Positions 37,750 to 47,272 are shown, counted from the first letter of the stretch. The stretch is DNA of 64,000 nt from Sphingomonas sp. EC-HK361 (GCF_902498785.1 NZ_LR701494.1:1053022-1117021); one strand, 5' to 3'. Numbers and translations are program-made. The notes: generated by a model not told the origin, from the sequence alone.

Positions 37750-39833
37750 GCCGCGCACCGCGGATCGTGAATGCCGCCTCGCAGGGATATACGTTTTCGC
37801 GCCGCGCCTGGCTGCTCGGTGCCGGCCAAGCGGGATTCGGCGTGATGCTCGCGACCCGGATGGGCTGGCTCGCCATCGCCGAGAATGCGCATTACGAAAC
37901 GCTGGCCGAGAGCAACCGCGTCAACATGACGCTGATCCCGCCGCGCCGCGGCTGGATCGTCGATCGCCACGGCGCGCCGATCGCCGACAACCGGACCGAT
38001 TTCCGCGTCGATATCATCCCCGATCGGCTGACCGACAAGGACCGCGTCCTCACGCTGCTCAACCGCCTGCTCGACCTCACGCCCGAGGACATGCTGCGGA
38101 TCGAGGCCGACCTGAAGGGCGCGGCCGGGTTCCAGCCGGTGCAGGTTGCCGAAAACCTCGATTACGAACGCTTTGCTGCGGTCTATGTGCGCCTGCCCGA
38201 ACTGCCCGGCGTCGCGCCGACGCGCGGCTTTGCGCGCAACTATCCCGCCGGCGCCGCGGTCGCGCACCTGACCGGCTATGTCGGTGCCGCGACCGCCGAG
38301 CAGTTCAAGGCGACGAAGAACCCGCTCTACGTGACGCCCGGGTTCAAGCTGGGCAAGGACGGGCTGGAAAAGACGCTGGAGGACCGTCTGCGCGGACAGG
38401 CCGGGGCGAAGCGGGTCGAGGTGACCGCGCGCGGCAAGCTCGTCCAGGAGCTCGCGACCCGCCCCGACGTGCCCGGCCGCAACCAGCGGCTGACCATCGA
38501 CGTCGGGCTGCAGGACTATGCGGCGCGGCGCCTCGGCACCAATTCGGGCTCCGCGGTCGTCATCGACGTAACCAACGGCGACATCCTCGCGCTCGTCTCG
38601 ATGCCCGCCTACGACCCCAACAGCTTTTCCGACGGGATCAGCCACCTCGAATGGAAGATGCTGTCGGACGACGACCATGTTCCCTTGATGAACAAGGTCC
38701 TGCAGGGGCTCTATCCGCCCGGATCGACGGTGAAGCCGATGAACGGCCTCGCCCTCATGCGCGCCGGCGTCAGCCCGGACGAACGCGTCTTCTGTTCGGG
38801 CGCGATGCGGGTCGGCACTGGCATCTTCCACTGTCACAAGAAAAGCGGCCACGGTCCGCTCGACCTGAAGCATGCGATCATGCAGAGCTGCGACATCTAT
38901 TTCTACGAAATGATCCGCAGGCTCGGTTACGACCATGTCGCCCCGGTCGCACGCGGTCTCGGCCTCGGCGCGAAGTTCGACCTGCCGTTCGCCAGCCAGC
39001 GCTACGGCACCGTGCCCGACAGCGCGTGGAAGGCGCGCAAATACAAGGCGGACTGGACCGTCGCGGATTCGCTCAACGCCTCGATCGGCCAGGGCTATGT
39101 CCTCGCCAACCCGCTGCAGCTGGCGGTCATGGCGGCGCGTATCGCGTCCGGCCGCACGCTGCAGCCGCGGCTCCTTGCCGATCGGCGGCTGGTCGAAGCA
39201 CCGGCGCTCGACGTTCAGGGCGATCATCTGCGCACCGTGCACGAGGCGATGTGGGGCGTGGTGAACGGCGGCGGCACCGGCGGCGCGGCGAAGATGCTGA
39301 CCCCCGATGTCGCGCTTGCGGGCAAGACCGGCACCGCCCAGGTCCGCCGCATCACGATGGCGGAACGCGCGTCGGGCGTGCTCAAGAACGGCGTCCTCCC
39401 CTTCAAGCTACGCGACCACGCACTTTTCATGGGGTTCGCGCCCGCCGACCGGCCGCGCTATGCGATCGGCGTCGTGCTCGAACATAACGGCCATACCGTG
39501 CGCAACCTCGACACCCCGATGATCGCGCGCGACATCATGACCTGGCTCGTGGACCGTGACCGCGCGCTCAAGAGCCTGGCCGAGGTCGAGCCGACCTGGG
39601 GCGGCGATATCCGCACCCGCATGGCAGCGCAGGCGGCCGCCTACCGCGCCGCCGCGAATGCGCCGCCGCCGGCACAGGGCGCCGCGACCGAACAGGACAC
39701 CCCCGCCCCGACCGACGCCCCCGCCGTCGAAGCCGCGACCGACGCGTCCAACGCCTCCGCCGCTGCCGTCGCCAACGATATCGCGGCGGATGGCGGCCCC
39801 GCGCGCAACGGCTCGCCGGAGCCGATCCAGTGA
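37746..39833 (+). CDS. mrdA: Penicillin-binding protein 2 (peptidoglycan transpeptidase)
   Basis: 695 residues, GTG start 37746 overlapping the mreD stop. N-terminal membrane helix, PBP dimer domain from ~50 (PPRRGWIVDRHGAPIADNRTDF), then the transpeptidase with SxxK in PPGSTVKPMNG, SCD in the SxN position (QSCDIYFYEM) and KTG in AGKTGTAQV. It cross-links peptidoglycan during elongation with RodA. The last ~65 residues are an Ala/Pro-rich, disordered-looking tail (ANAPPPAQGAATEQDTPAP...), longer than in E. coli PBP2. Confidence 0.96.
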   Translation: MSRAPRIVNAASQGYTFSRRAWLLGAGQAGFGVMLATRMGWLAIAENAHYETLAESNRVNMTLIPPRRGWIVDRHGAPIADNRTDFRVDIIPDRLTDKDRVLTLLNRLLDLTPEDMLRIEADLKGAAGFQPVQVAENLDYERFAAVYVRLPELPGVAPTRGFARNYPAGAAVAHLTGYVGAATAEQFKATKNPLYVTPGFKLGKDGLEKTLEDRLRGQAGAKRVEVTARGKLVQELATRPDVPGRNQRLTIDVGLQDYAARRLGTNSGSAVVIDVTNGDILALVSMPAYDPNSFSDGISHLEWKMLSDDDHVPLMNKVLQGLYPPGSTVKPMNGLALMRAGVSPDERVFCSGAMRVGTGIFHCHKKSGHGPLDLKHAIMQSCDIYFYEMIRRLGYDHVAPVARGLGLGAKFDLPFASQRYGTVPDSAWKARKYKADWTVADSLNASIGQGYVLANPLQLAVMAARIASGRTLQPRLLADRRLVEAPALDVQGDHLRTVHEAMWGVVNGGGTGGAAKMLTPDVALAGKTGTAQVRRITMAERASGVLKNGVLPFKLRDHALFMGFAPADRPRYAIGVVLEHNGHTVRNLDTPMIARDIMTWLVDRDRALKSLAEVEPTWGGDIRTRMAAQAAAYRAAANAPPPAQGAATEQDTPAPTDAPAVEAATDASNASAAAVANDIAADGGPARNGSPEPIQ

Positions 39834-40939
39834 CCCGCAGCGGCATCGTCCCCGCGCCACTGGCGTCGCTGCCGTGGAAGATCATCGTGCTCGTCACCGC
39901 GATCGGCTGTTTCGGGCTTGTCGTGCTTTACTCCGCGGCGGGCGGCAGCATCCGGCCCTGGGCGATGTCGCAGGGGATCAAGTTCTTCCTCTTTCTCGGC
40001 GGCGCGATGGCGCTGTCGCGGGTGCCCGAGGATTTCTGGCGGCGAATGGCGTTCCCCGCCTATGGCGGGCTGCTCGTCGCGCTCGTCGCGGTCGAGCTGC
40101 TCGGCAAAGTTTCGGGCGGCAGCCAGCGCTGGCTGAACCTCGGCTTCTACCAGTTCCAGCCGTCCGAGCTGATGAAGCTTGCGATCGTCCTCGCCTGCGC
40201 GCGCTTCTACGAGCTGCTGCCCCCCGCCGAGACCCGCCGGTTCGGCGCGTTGTGGCCTGCCGCAGTCCTGATCGGGCTCCCCGCCGGGCTCGTCATGCTC
40301 CAGCCCGATCTCGGCACCGCGCTGATGATCTGCGCGGGCGGCGCGACGATCATGTTCCTCGCCGGCATCCCGCTTCGCCTCTTCGTCGGCGGGGCGCTCA
40401 GCGTTGCGGTCGCGGCGCCGCTCGCGGTCAATTTCCTGCTCCACGATTACCAGCGCAACCGGGTGCTGATCTTCCTCGATCCCGAAAGCGATCCGCTCGG
40501 CACCGGCTATCACATCAGCCAGTCGAAGATCGCGATCGGATCGGGCGGAATCTGGGGCAAGGGGTTCCTCAACGGCTCACAGAGCCACCTGCAATATCTG
40601 CCCGAGGGCCATACCGATTTCGTGTTCGCGACGATGGCGGAGGAATGGGGGCTGGCGGGCGGCATCTTCATCATCCTCGCCTTCCTTCTCGTCATCCGCT
40701 GGGGAGTCGGCGTCGGCCAGCGGGCGCAGTCGCGCTTTGCGAAGCTCACCGCGGCGGGGCTTGCCACCACGATCTTCTTCTACGTCGCGATCAATCTGTC
40801 GATGGTGATGGGGCTCGCCCCCGTCGTCGGCATCCCGCTGCCGCTCGTCAGCTTTGGCGGATCGGCACAGATGACGGTCATGCTGTGCCTCGGCATCCTG
40901 ATGTCGATCGACCGCCAGAACCGCAAATCGCTGCGCTGA
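39830..40939 (+). CDS. rodA: Rod shape-determining peptidoglycan glycosyltransferase RodA
   Basis: 369-residue SEDS-family membrane protein with about ten helices. SEDS marks: WLNLGFYQFQPSELMKLAIVL, LMLQPDLGTALM, HISQSKIAIGSGGIWGKGF, LPEGHTDFVFATMAEEWG (with the essential Asp), and PLPLVSFGGSAQM. It polymerises lipid II with PBP2. GTG 39830 overlaps the mrdA stop by 4 nt (GTGA). Confidence 0.96.
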   Translation: MTRSGIVPAPLASLPWKIIVLVTAIGCFGLVVLYSAAGGSIRPWAMSQGIKFFLFLGGAMALSRVPEDFWRRMAFPAYGGLLVALVAVELLGKVSGGSQRWLNLGFYQFQPSELMKLAIVLACARFYELLPPAETRRFGALWPAAVLIGLPAGLVMLQPDLGTALMICAGGATIMFLAGIPLRLFVGGALSVAVAAPLAVNFLLHDYQRNRVLIFLDPESDPLGTGYHISQSKIAIGSGGIWGKGFLNGSQSHLQYLPEGHTDFVFATMAEEWGLAGGIFIILAFLLVIRWGVGVGQRAQSRFAKLTAAGLATTIFFYVAINLSMVMGLAPVVGIPLPLVSFGGSAQMTVMLCLGILMSIDRQNRKSLR

Positions 40940-41054
40940 GCCGCTTCAAACCGGAAAAGCGCGAAAAAAGGGTTTGCATGTCCGCAAACCGATGCTAACC
41001 GCGCCACTCCCGATCGCGGGGCGCCAAGCGCGCATCCCTCGCAATCGCCGGAAT

Positions 41055-41130
<76 letters not shown>

Positions 41131-41298
41131 CCTCCTTCCCGTCGTCTAATCGAATGTGTGCCGCGTTGCCATTCGATGACGTGTCTCTTCTTGGTTCCAG
41201 CGACATACCCAAGCGTAGCGGCAGATCCGCGCGCATGACGCTCGTTCGTCGATTCACCGCCTCCGCGCCAGCAGTTTGACGTGCTTCAATCTTCGGCT

Positions 41299-41316
41299 AA
41301 GTCAGACAAATCATAA
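41299..41316 (+). promoter_or_regulatory. Candidate FadR-type GntR operator upstream of sugar transporter
   Basis: AAGTCAGACAAATCATAA contains GT-CAG-AC, which fits the GT-N3-AC core of FadR-subfamily operators. The TCAGACA heptamer recurs at 47196-47202 (as TGTCTGA) between the first GntR gene and the GH51 gene. The site lies 36 nt before the transporter ATG. Confidence 0.4.
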
Positions 41317-41351
41317 CAGCGGCCTTGAGGCTGCTATCGAGGGGATTACAC

Positions 41352-42674
41352 ATGCCGGCGATACCGCAGCCCACCAGTTCCAGTGGCGCTTCACCGCCGG
41401 CAGGCGCGACGCAATCCTACGCCTCGGCGTTAACGCTGCTCGCCAGCCTGTTCTTCATGTGGGGCTTCATCACCGTCATCAACGGAACGCTGCTGCCGCA
41501 CCTGCGCAGCGTGTTCGAGCTGAGCTATTTTCAGGCAGCGCTGATCGAGAGCGTGTGGTTCATCGCCTATTTCGTGGCGTCGATTCCAGCGGCCAAGCTC
41601 ATCGAGCGGATCGGCTATCAGAAATCGCTGGTCGTCGGGCTGCTCATCATGGCTGCCGGTGCGGTCGGCATGACGCTCGCCGCCAGCATCCCGTCCTACG
41701 GCGTCACGCTCATCATGCTGTTCGTGATCGCGAGCGGGATCACGCTGCTGCAGGTCGCGGCGAACCCCTATGTCGTGGTGGTCGGCCCACCCGCGACCGC
41801 GTCGTCGCGGCTCAATCTGGTGCAGGCGATGAACTCGGCGGGCACGATGGTCGCGCCGCTGTTCGGCGCCTATCTGATTCTCGGCCGGTCGAAGGGCGGC
41901 ACCGCGCAGAGCGGCACCGTGCTGACCCAGGCAGAGCGGCTTGCCGATGCGCAATCGGTGATCCTGCCCTACATCCTCGTCGCCGTTGTGCTGGTGGTGC
42001 TGGCGATCATCATCGCGCGCTTCCCGCTTCCGGCGATGGGCCAGGCGACGAGCCGAGTCGCCAGGGAAGAGCGCAAGAACCATTCGCTGTGGCGGCACCG
42101 GAACCTCGTGTTCGGAATTCCGGCGATCTTCATCTACCTCATCGCCGAGATCGGAGTGGGCAATCTGTTCGTGAACTTCGTCAGCCGGCCCGATATCGGC
42201 AACATGACGACCGAAACCGCGGGCCGCTATCTGACGCCGTTGTGGGGCGGGATGATGGTCGGGCGCTTCGTGGGGTCGGCGATCATGCAGAAGATCGATG
42301 CCGGGACGGTGCTAGCCGCCTTCTCGATCGGCGCCTTTATCGTCATGCTGATCGCAGTCTTCACCACCGGCCATTTCGCGATGTGGGCGCTTATCTCGGT
42401 CGGGCTGTTCCATTCGATCATGTTCCCGACGATCTTCGCGCTCGGCATTCAGGGGCTGGGGCCGCTGACCGAAGAGGGGTCCGGGCTGCTCATCATGGCA
42501 ATCGCGGGCGGTGCGCTCGTCGCGGTGCAGGGATGGCTTGCCGACACCTACGGCCTGCAATCCTCGTTCGTTCTGACCGCGGCCTGCGAACTCTACGTCC
42601 TGTTCTACGCGCTGTGGGGATCGAAGCCGGTCGTGTCAGGGGACGCGAACCGGGAGATGGTCGAAGGCGCTTGA
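41352..42674 (+). CDS. FucP-type sugar:H+ symporter (MFS)
   Basis: 440 residues, about 12 membrane helices. MFS/FucP-GluP features: LLASLFFMWGFITVINGTLLPHLRSVFELSY, a loop RIGYQKS, LLQVAANPYVVVVG, and NLVQAMNSAGTMVAPLFGAYL. It should import a monosaccharide with protons across the inner membrane. AGGGG lies 9 nt before ATG 41352. First gene of the operon transporter - semialdehyde dehydrogenase - AraD1 - sugar dehydrogenase, so L-arabinose or D-galactose is the likely cargo. Confidence 0.9.
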   Translation: MPAIPQPTSSSGASPPAGATQSYASALTLLASLFFMWGFITVINGTLLPHLRSVFELSYFQAALIESVWFIAYFVASIPAAKLIERIGYQKSLVVGLLIMAAGAVGMTLAASIPSYGVTLIMLFVIASGITLLQVAANPYVVVVGPPATASSRLNLVQAMNSAGTMVAPLFGAYLILGRSKGGTAQSGTVLTQAERLADAQSVILPYILVAVVLVVLAIIIARFPLPAMGQATSRVAREERKNHSLWRHRNLVFGIPAIFIYLIAEIGVGNLFVNFVSRPDIGNMTTETAGRYLTPLWGGMMVGRFVGSAIMQKIDAGTVLAAFSIGAFIVMLIAVFTTGHFAMWALISVGLFHSIMFPTIFALGIQGLGPLTEEGSGLLIMAIAGGALVAVQGWLADTYGLQSSFVLTAACELYVLFYALWGSKPVVSGDANREMVEGA

Positions 42675-42729
42675 CCTTGTCTCCGGAAGCGGGTGAAGCG
42701 GAAGCGCCATTTGTCGGAGTAGATATGCG

Positions 42730-44304
42730 ATGATCACCGGTGCGATCCTGATCGGCAGCGAAGAGCGCACGGCCGATACGACCTTCGAGGCGATCGGCCC
42801 TGCGACGGGCAAGGCAATCGGGCCGCGCTTCGCCGAAGCAGGCGCCGGGGACGTCGAGAGCGCCTGTGCGCTGGCCGCGGCGGCGTTCCCCGCGTTTCGC
42901 GATCTCGCACCGACCGAGCGCGCGGGCTTTCTGGAGCGCATCGCCGACGCGATTGCCGCTATCGGCGATCCGCTGATCGACCGGGCGGTCGCGGAGAGCG
43001 GCTTGCCGCGCGCGCGGATCGAGGGCGAGCGCGGCCGCACCATCGGCCAGCTCCGGCTGTTCGCGAACGTCGTTCGCGAGGGCGCCTGGATGGACGTGAC
43101 GATCGACCCCGCGCTGCCTGACCGCACGCCCCTGCCCCGCCCCGACCTGCGCCGCGTGAACATCGGCGTTGGCCCGGTGGCGGTGTTCGGCGCGTCCAAC
43201 TTCCCGCTCGCCTTCTCGGTCGCGGGCGGCGACACCGCCTCCGCGTTCGCAGCGGGGTGCCCGGTGGTGGTCAAGGGACACCCGGCGCATCCCGGCACCG
43301 GCGAGCTGGTCGCACGCGCGATCCGTCAGGCGGTGGCTGATTGCGGCCTACCGGAAGGCGTGTTCTCCTACCTGCCCGGCACGACCAACGACTTGGGCGG
43401 CGCGCTGGTCGCCGATCCGCGCATCAAGGCGGTCGGCTTTACGGGCTCGCGCAGCGGCGGGCTGGCGCTGGTGCGGATCGCGGACGCGCGCGCCGAGCCG
43501 ATTCCGGTGTTCGCCGAAATGTCGAGCATCAACCCCGTCATTCTCTTCCCCGCCGCGGCCGCCGCACGCGGGGCAGAGCTGGGCCGCGCCTATGTGGCGT
43601 CGCTGACGCAGGGCGCCGGGCAGTTCTGCACCAATCCCGGGCTGGTAATCGCGCTCGACGGCAGCGACGTCGATGCGTTCGAACGCGCCGCCGCAAAGGC
43701 GCTGGGCGACGCGAGCGCGCAGCAGATGCTGACCCCCGGCATTCACCGCGCGTTCGAACAGGGTGTCGATGCGCTGGCCGGACACGCGTCGGTCCGCACG
43801 ATCGCGCGGGGTCCCGTCGGCGAGGGCATCAACCAAGCGCAGGGCGCGCTCTTCGCCACCGACGCCGACGCCTTTTCCGCCGACCCGGCCCTGAGCCACG
43901 AAGTCTTCGGCTCCTCCTCGATCGTGGTGCGCGCGGCCGACATGGACGCGGTGGCGGCCCTGATCGCCGGGCTGGAGGGACAGCTGACCGCGACGCTTCT
44001 GTTCGACGAGGCCGACGAGCAGCTGGTCGCGCCGCTCATCCCGCTGCTGGCGGAAAAGGCCGGCCGCGTGCTCGCCAATGGCTGGCCGACCGGGGTCGAG
44101 GTGAGCCATGCGATGGTGCATGGCGGGCCTTATCCGGCGACCAGCGACAGCCGCACGACCTCGGTCGGCGCGCTCGCCATCGCGCGGTTCCTGCGCCCGG
44201 TCTGCTACCAGAACCTCCCCGACCGGCTGCTGCCGACCGCGCTGCGCGACGCCAACCCCTATGCCGTCGCGCGCCGTGTCGATGGCGCGATGCAACCCGC
44301 CTGA
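42730..44304 (+). CDS. 2-ketoglutaric semialdehyde dehydrogenase (NADP+), ALDH family
   Basis: 524-residue aldehyde dehydrogenase of the long KGSADH type. Coenzyme region [43 protein letters not shown], Glu in [10 protein letters not shown], catalytic Cys300 in [11 protein letters not shown], and [16 protein letters not shown] near the C-terminus. It oxidises 2-oxoglutarate semialdehyde to 2-oxoglutarate, the last step of non-phosphorylative pentose breakdown. The AraD1-type dehydratase gene follows 11 nt downstream, consistent with successive steps. Confidence 0.92.
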   Translation: MITGAILIGSEERTADTTFEAIGPATGKAIGPRFAEAGAGDVESACALAAAAFPAFRDLAPTERAGFLERIADAIAAIGDPLIDRAVAESGLPRARIEGERGRTIGQLRLFANVVREGAWMDVTIDPALPDRTPLPRPDLRRVNIGVGPVAVFGASNFPLAFSVAGGDTASAFAAGCPVVVKGHPAHPGTGELVARAIRQAVADCGLPEGVFSYLPGTTNDLGGALVADPRIKAVGFTGSRSGGLALVRIADARAEPIPVFAEMSSINPVILFPAAAAARGAELGRAYVASLTQGAGQFCTNPGLVIALDGSDVDAFERAAAKALGDASAQQMLTPGIHRAFEQGVDALAGHASVRTIARGPVGEGINQAQGALFATDADAFSADPALSHEVFGSSSIVVRAADMDAVAALIAGLEGQLTATLLFDEADEQLVAPLIPLLAEKAGRVLANGWPTGVEVSHAMVHGGPYPATSDSRTTSVGALAIARFLRPVCYQNLPDRLLPTALRDANPYAVARRVDGAMQPA

Positions 44305-44315
44305 GGCCGCTTGCC

Positions 44316-45296
44316 ATGACGCTTTCCCTCATCCAGTTCCGCGCAGCGGACGCCACACGCGGCGTGGCCGCGATCCGCGATGGCGGCGCGCCGACCGTCG
44401 TGCCGGACGCCGCGACAACGCTGGAACTAGCGCAGCGTGCGATCGATCAGGACACTTCGCTCGCTGCCCTCGTCAATGCCTGCGGCGAGGGGGCGACGCT
44501 CGATCTGGCGAGCGTGACGCTGCTCCCGCCGATCGACCATCCCGACACGGCGCACCTGCTGCTCACCGGCACGGGCCTCACCCATCTCGGCTCCGCCGAG
44601 GGCCGCGACAAGATGCACCGCGCGATGAACGCGACCACGGACCTCACCGATTCGATGAAGATGTTCCGCATGGGGGTCGAGGGCGGCAAGCCGGCAAGCG
44701 GCCCCGGCGTGCAGCCCGAATGGTTCTACAAGGGCGACGGGTCATCGCTGGTCGCCCCCGGCGCACCGATCGAGTCCCCCGCCTTCGCACTCGACGCCGG
44801 GGAAGAGCCGGAGATCGCCGGCATTTACCTGATCGCGGCGGATGGCACCCCGCTGCGGATCGGCTACGCGCTCGCCAACGAGTTTTCCGATCACGTGACC
44901 GAGCGCGGCAATTACCTCTGGCTCGCCCATTCGAAGCTGCGTCAGGCCGCACTCGGGCCGGAACTGCTCGTGGGTGCGTTGCCGGCGCATGTCGAGGGCA
45001 CGAGCCGCATCCTGCGCGGCGGTGAGGTGATCTGGGAAAGGCCGTTCGTGTCGGGCGAGGCGAACATGTCGCACAGCCTCGCCAACCTCGAGCATCATCA
45101 TTTCAAATATCCGCAGTTCCGCCGGCCGGGCGACGTCCACGTGCACTTTTTCGGCACCGCGACGCTGTCCTGCAGCGACGATATCCGCACGGAAGCAGGC
45201 GATGTATTCGAGATTCTCGCGGCGCCCTTCACCCTGCCCGTCCGCAATCCGGTCGCCCATGCCGCGGCCGTCGATGTGTCGGTAAGGAGCCTGTAA
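44316..45296 (+). CDS. AraD1 family (FAH-fold) protein, probable 2-keto-3-deoxyarabonate dehydratase
   Basis: 326 residues related to the fumarylacetoacetate hydrolase superfamily / GguC-AraD1 group: PEWFYKGDGSSLVAPGAPIESPAFALDAGEEPEIAGIYLI with the acidic metal-binding residues, LANEFSDHVTER, and VHFFGTATLSC near the C-terminus. In other bacteria related proteins dehydrate 2-keto-3-deoxypentonates to 2-oxoglutarate semialdehyde. Neighbouring semialdehyde dehydrogenase and sugar dehydrogenase genes, and the absence of any DapA-type dehydratase in the window, support that role here. Start ATG 44316. Confidence 0.83.
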   Translation: MTLSLIQFRAADATRGVAAIRDGGAPTVVPDAATTLELAQRAIDQDTSLAALVNACGEGATLDLASVTLLPPIDHPDTAHLLLTGTGLTHLGSAEGRDKMHRAMNATTDLTDSMKMFRMGVEGGKPASGPGVQPEWFYKGDGSSLVAPGAPIESPAFALDAGEEPEIAGIYLIAADGTPLRIGYALANEFSDHVTERGNYLWLAHSKLRQAALGPELLVGALPAHVEGTSRILRGGEVIWERPFVSGEANMSHSLANLEHHHFKYPQFRRPGDVHVHFFGTATLSCSDDIRTEAGDVFEILAAPFTLPVRNPVAHAAAVDVSVRSL

Positions 45297-45300
45297 GCCG

Positions 45301-46224
45301 ATGACCTACCGGATTGCCATCGTCGGGCTCGGCAAGATCGCGCAGGACCAGCACATCCCCGCCATCGCCACGTCCGACCGGTTCGAACTCGTGGCGGCGG
45401 CGACGCATGCCGGCCATGCGGACGGCATCGCGCTCTTCCGCACGGTCGACGAGCTACTGGCCGCCGACCTTGCGCTCGATGCAGTGGCGATGTGCCAGCC
45501 GCCGCAGGCGCGGTTCGAGGCGGCGGCCAAGGCGATCCGCGCCGGCAAGCATGTGCTGCTCGAAAAGCCGCCGGGCGCGACGCTGGCCGAAGTCGAGGCG
45601 CTGACGCGTCTGTCGGACGCCGCGGGCACGACGCTGTTCGCCGCATGGCACTCACGCTACGCTCCGGGTGTCGCCGATGCGCGCGCGTGGCTGACCGAGC
45701 GCCGCGTAAATCGGGTCGAGATCGTGTGGAAAGAGGATGTGCGCCGCTGGCATCCCGGCCAGCAATGGATCTGGGAACCGGGCGGGCTCGGCGTCTTCGA
45801 CCCCGGCATCAACGCGCTGTCGATCGCCACGCTGGTCCTGCCGCGCCACTTTTTCCTGAAGGATGGCACGCTGGAAATCCCCGCCAATCGCGCCGCGCCG
45901 ATCGCGGCCGAACTCCATATGGTCGGGATGAGCGGCGCGCCCGTGCACGCCGTGTTCGACTGGCGGCAGACGGGGCCGCAGACCTGGGACATCACGGTCG
46001 AAACCGACGACGGCACGCTGCGCCTGTCGCATGGCGGCTCGAAGATGACGATCGACGGTGTGGAGCACGGCGTCGGGCCGGAACGCGAATATCCGGGCAT
46101 GTATGCGCATTTCGCGAGACTGATCGAACAGGGCCGCTCCGACGTCGATCGCGCGCCCCTGCGTCTCGTGGCGGACGCGTTCCTGCGCTGCCGGCAAGTC
46201 CAGGTCGATGCGTTCGAGGACTGA
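45301..46224 (+). CDS. L-arabinose / D-galactose 1-dehydrogenase (Gfo/Idh/MocA family)
   Basis: 307 residues. N-terminal Rossmann fold IAIVGLGKIAQDQHIPAIA, the EKPPGAT motif with catalytic Lys, FAAWHSRYAPGV, and KEDVRRWHPGQQWIWEPGGLGVFDPGINALSI with the substrate-binding Asp and Asn. The latter stretch matches what I recall of the Azospirillum L-arabinose 1-dehydrogenase. It oxidises the sugar to the aldonolactone; such enzymes usually accept L-arabinose and D-galactose, which share C1-C4 configuration. It follows AraD1 after 4 nt. Confidence 0.9.
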   Translation: MTYRIAIVGLGKIAQDQHIPAIATSDRFELVAAATHAGHADGIALFRTVDELLAADLALDAVAMCQPPQARFEAAAKAIRAGKHVLLEKPPGATLAEVEALTRLSDAAGTTLFAAWHSRYAPGVADARAWLTERRVNRVEIVWKEDVRRWHPGQQWIWEPGGLGVFDPGINALSIATLVLPRHFFLKDGTLEIPANRAAPIAAELHMVGMSGAPVHAVFDWRQTGPQTWDITVETDDGTLRLSHGGSKMTIDGVEHGVGPEREYPGMYAHFARLIEQGRSDVDRAPLRLVADAFLRCRQVQVDAFED

Positions 46225-46369
46225 GCGCTAGCGCGTTTTCGACCTGACTTGATCCGCCCGTTCGTTTCGAGCGTAGTCGAGAAACGTTTCCAGGCGCGCC
46301 CAGCGTTTCTCGACTTCGCTCGAAACGAACGGAGGCGGCGATTCCAGCCCGCCCTTTTTTTGCTAGCGC
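46225..46369. repeat. ~145-bp dispersed element, copy 2
   Basis: Begins GCGCTAG immediately after the stop of the sugar dehydrogenase gene and ends GCTAGCGC at 46362-46369. Inverted-repeat arms 46258-46285 and 46305-46332 (one mismatch in 28) enclose a 19-nt loop. Flanks on both sides also match copy 1 (27895-28038) in reverse orientation, for example GGAATCGCC-x-CCTCCGTTCG. The complement of CTA 46363-46365 is the TAG stop of the GntR gene. Confidence 0.85.
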
Positions 46370-47139
46370 GTCATTGCGCTGCTCGTGTCCTCCAGCGCCT
46401 GTTCGACCAGCAGGCGCATCGCTTCGGTTGCGCCGGCGGCGTCTTGCGCGGCGATCGCTTCCTGCACGCGGGCGTGATCGGGGATCGGGTTGCGCGGGAG
46501 GGCGCGCGCGCGCTGCTTGAACTGCGTCGTCCAGTTGACCGCGGCGCCGATGCTGGCGCTCATCACGATCAGCACGTCGTTGTGGGTGGCGTGGAGCATG
46601 GCGGCGTGGAACCGTCGGTCGGCAGCGCGACCCTCCTCGGTCGCCAGCGTGTGCTGGCGCATCGCCGCGAGCGCTTCCTTCATTGCCTTCAGATCGTCAC
46701 GGTCGCGGCGCTGGGCCGCCAGGCCGGCGGCCGCGGGCTCGACGATCGCACGCAGTTCGAACAGCGCACGCACGAACTGGGGGTCTGGTTCGCCGGCAAA
46801 GGCCCAGGCAAGGATGTCGGGATCGAGCAGGTTCCACCGCTCGCGCGGCAGCACCCGCGTGCCGGCCTTGGGCTTGCTGACGACCAGTCCCTTCGCCGCG
46901 AGTACCTGGATTGCCTCGCGGTACGCGCTGCGCGAGACGTTCAGCTCTTCTGAAAACGCGACCTCACCGCTCAGGATATCGCCCGGCGCATAATCCCCGG
47001 ACACGATCGCGGTTCCGATCCGGTTGGCGATCGCGCCGTGCAGACGCCGGCCGGTTCCCCGCGGCGCGCGCTGTATTGCCGCCTTGCCTGCATCGACGTC
47101 GGCCTGTTCGTCACTGTCCACTTTCATCGTGCTTGGCAT
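46363..47139 (-). CDS. FadR-subfamily GntR transcriptional regulator (1)
   Basis: 258 residues from ATG 47139 (an in-frame ATG at 47127 is an alternative). Winged-helix part ~30-100: LHGAIANRIGTAIVSGDYAPGDIL, ELNVSRSAYREAIQVLAAKGLV, and KAGTRVLPRERWNLLDPDILAW. C-terminal FCD all-helical ligand domain: FELRAIVEPAAAGLAAQRR and RRFHAAMLHATHND with metal-binding His/Asp. It lies between the arabinose operon and the divergent GH51-GH43 operon; a GT-N3-AC-like site is in the shared upstream region, so self-regulation and control of hydrolase genes by a sugar acid are likely. Confidence 0.9.
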   Translation of the reverse strand: MPSTMKVDSDEQADVDAGKAAIQRAPRGTGRRLHGAIANRIGTAIVSGDYAPGDILSGEVAFSEELNVSRSAYREAIQVLAAKGLVVSKPKAGTRVLPRERWNLLDPDILAWAFAGEPDPQFVRALFELRAIVEPAAAGLAAQRRDRDDLKAMKEALAAMRQHTLATEEGRAADRRFHAAMLHATHNDVLIVMSASIGAAVNWTTQFKQRARALPRNPIPDHARVQEAIAAQDAAGATEAMRLLVEQALEDTSSAMTR

Positions 47140-47189
47140 AGCCCATCGCACCCCGCCGGAGAACGCCGATTGCCATCGTCGGCAGACGC

Positions 47190-47209
47190 TCATAATGTCT
47201 GAGTAATTG
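47190..47209. promoter_or_regulatory. Candidate GntR operator in the GntR / GH51 divergent region
   Basis: TCATAATGTCTGAGTAATTG: TGTCTGA (47196-47202) is the reverse complement of the TCAGACA found at 41302-41308, and flanking A/T blocks are similar. Position is 51 nt from the GntR start and 71 nt from the GH51 start. Confidence 0.4.
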
Positions 47210-47272
47210 AGATTGGCAAGAGCGACGCCGGGTCTGCCGCGCTGCGCTGCCGCCGACCAACGGGAGGCTGGA

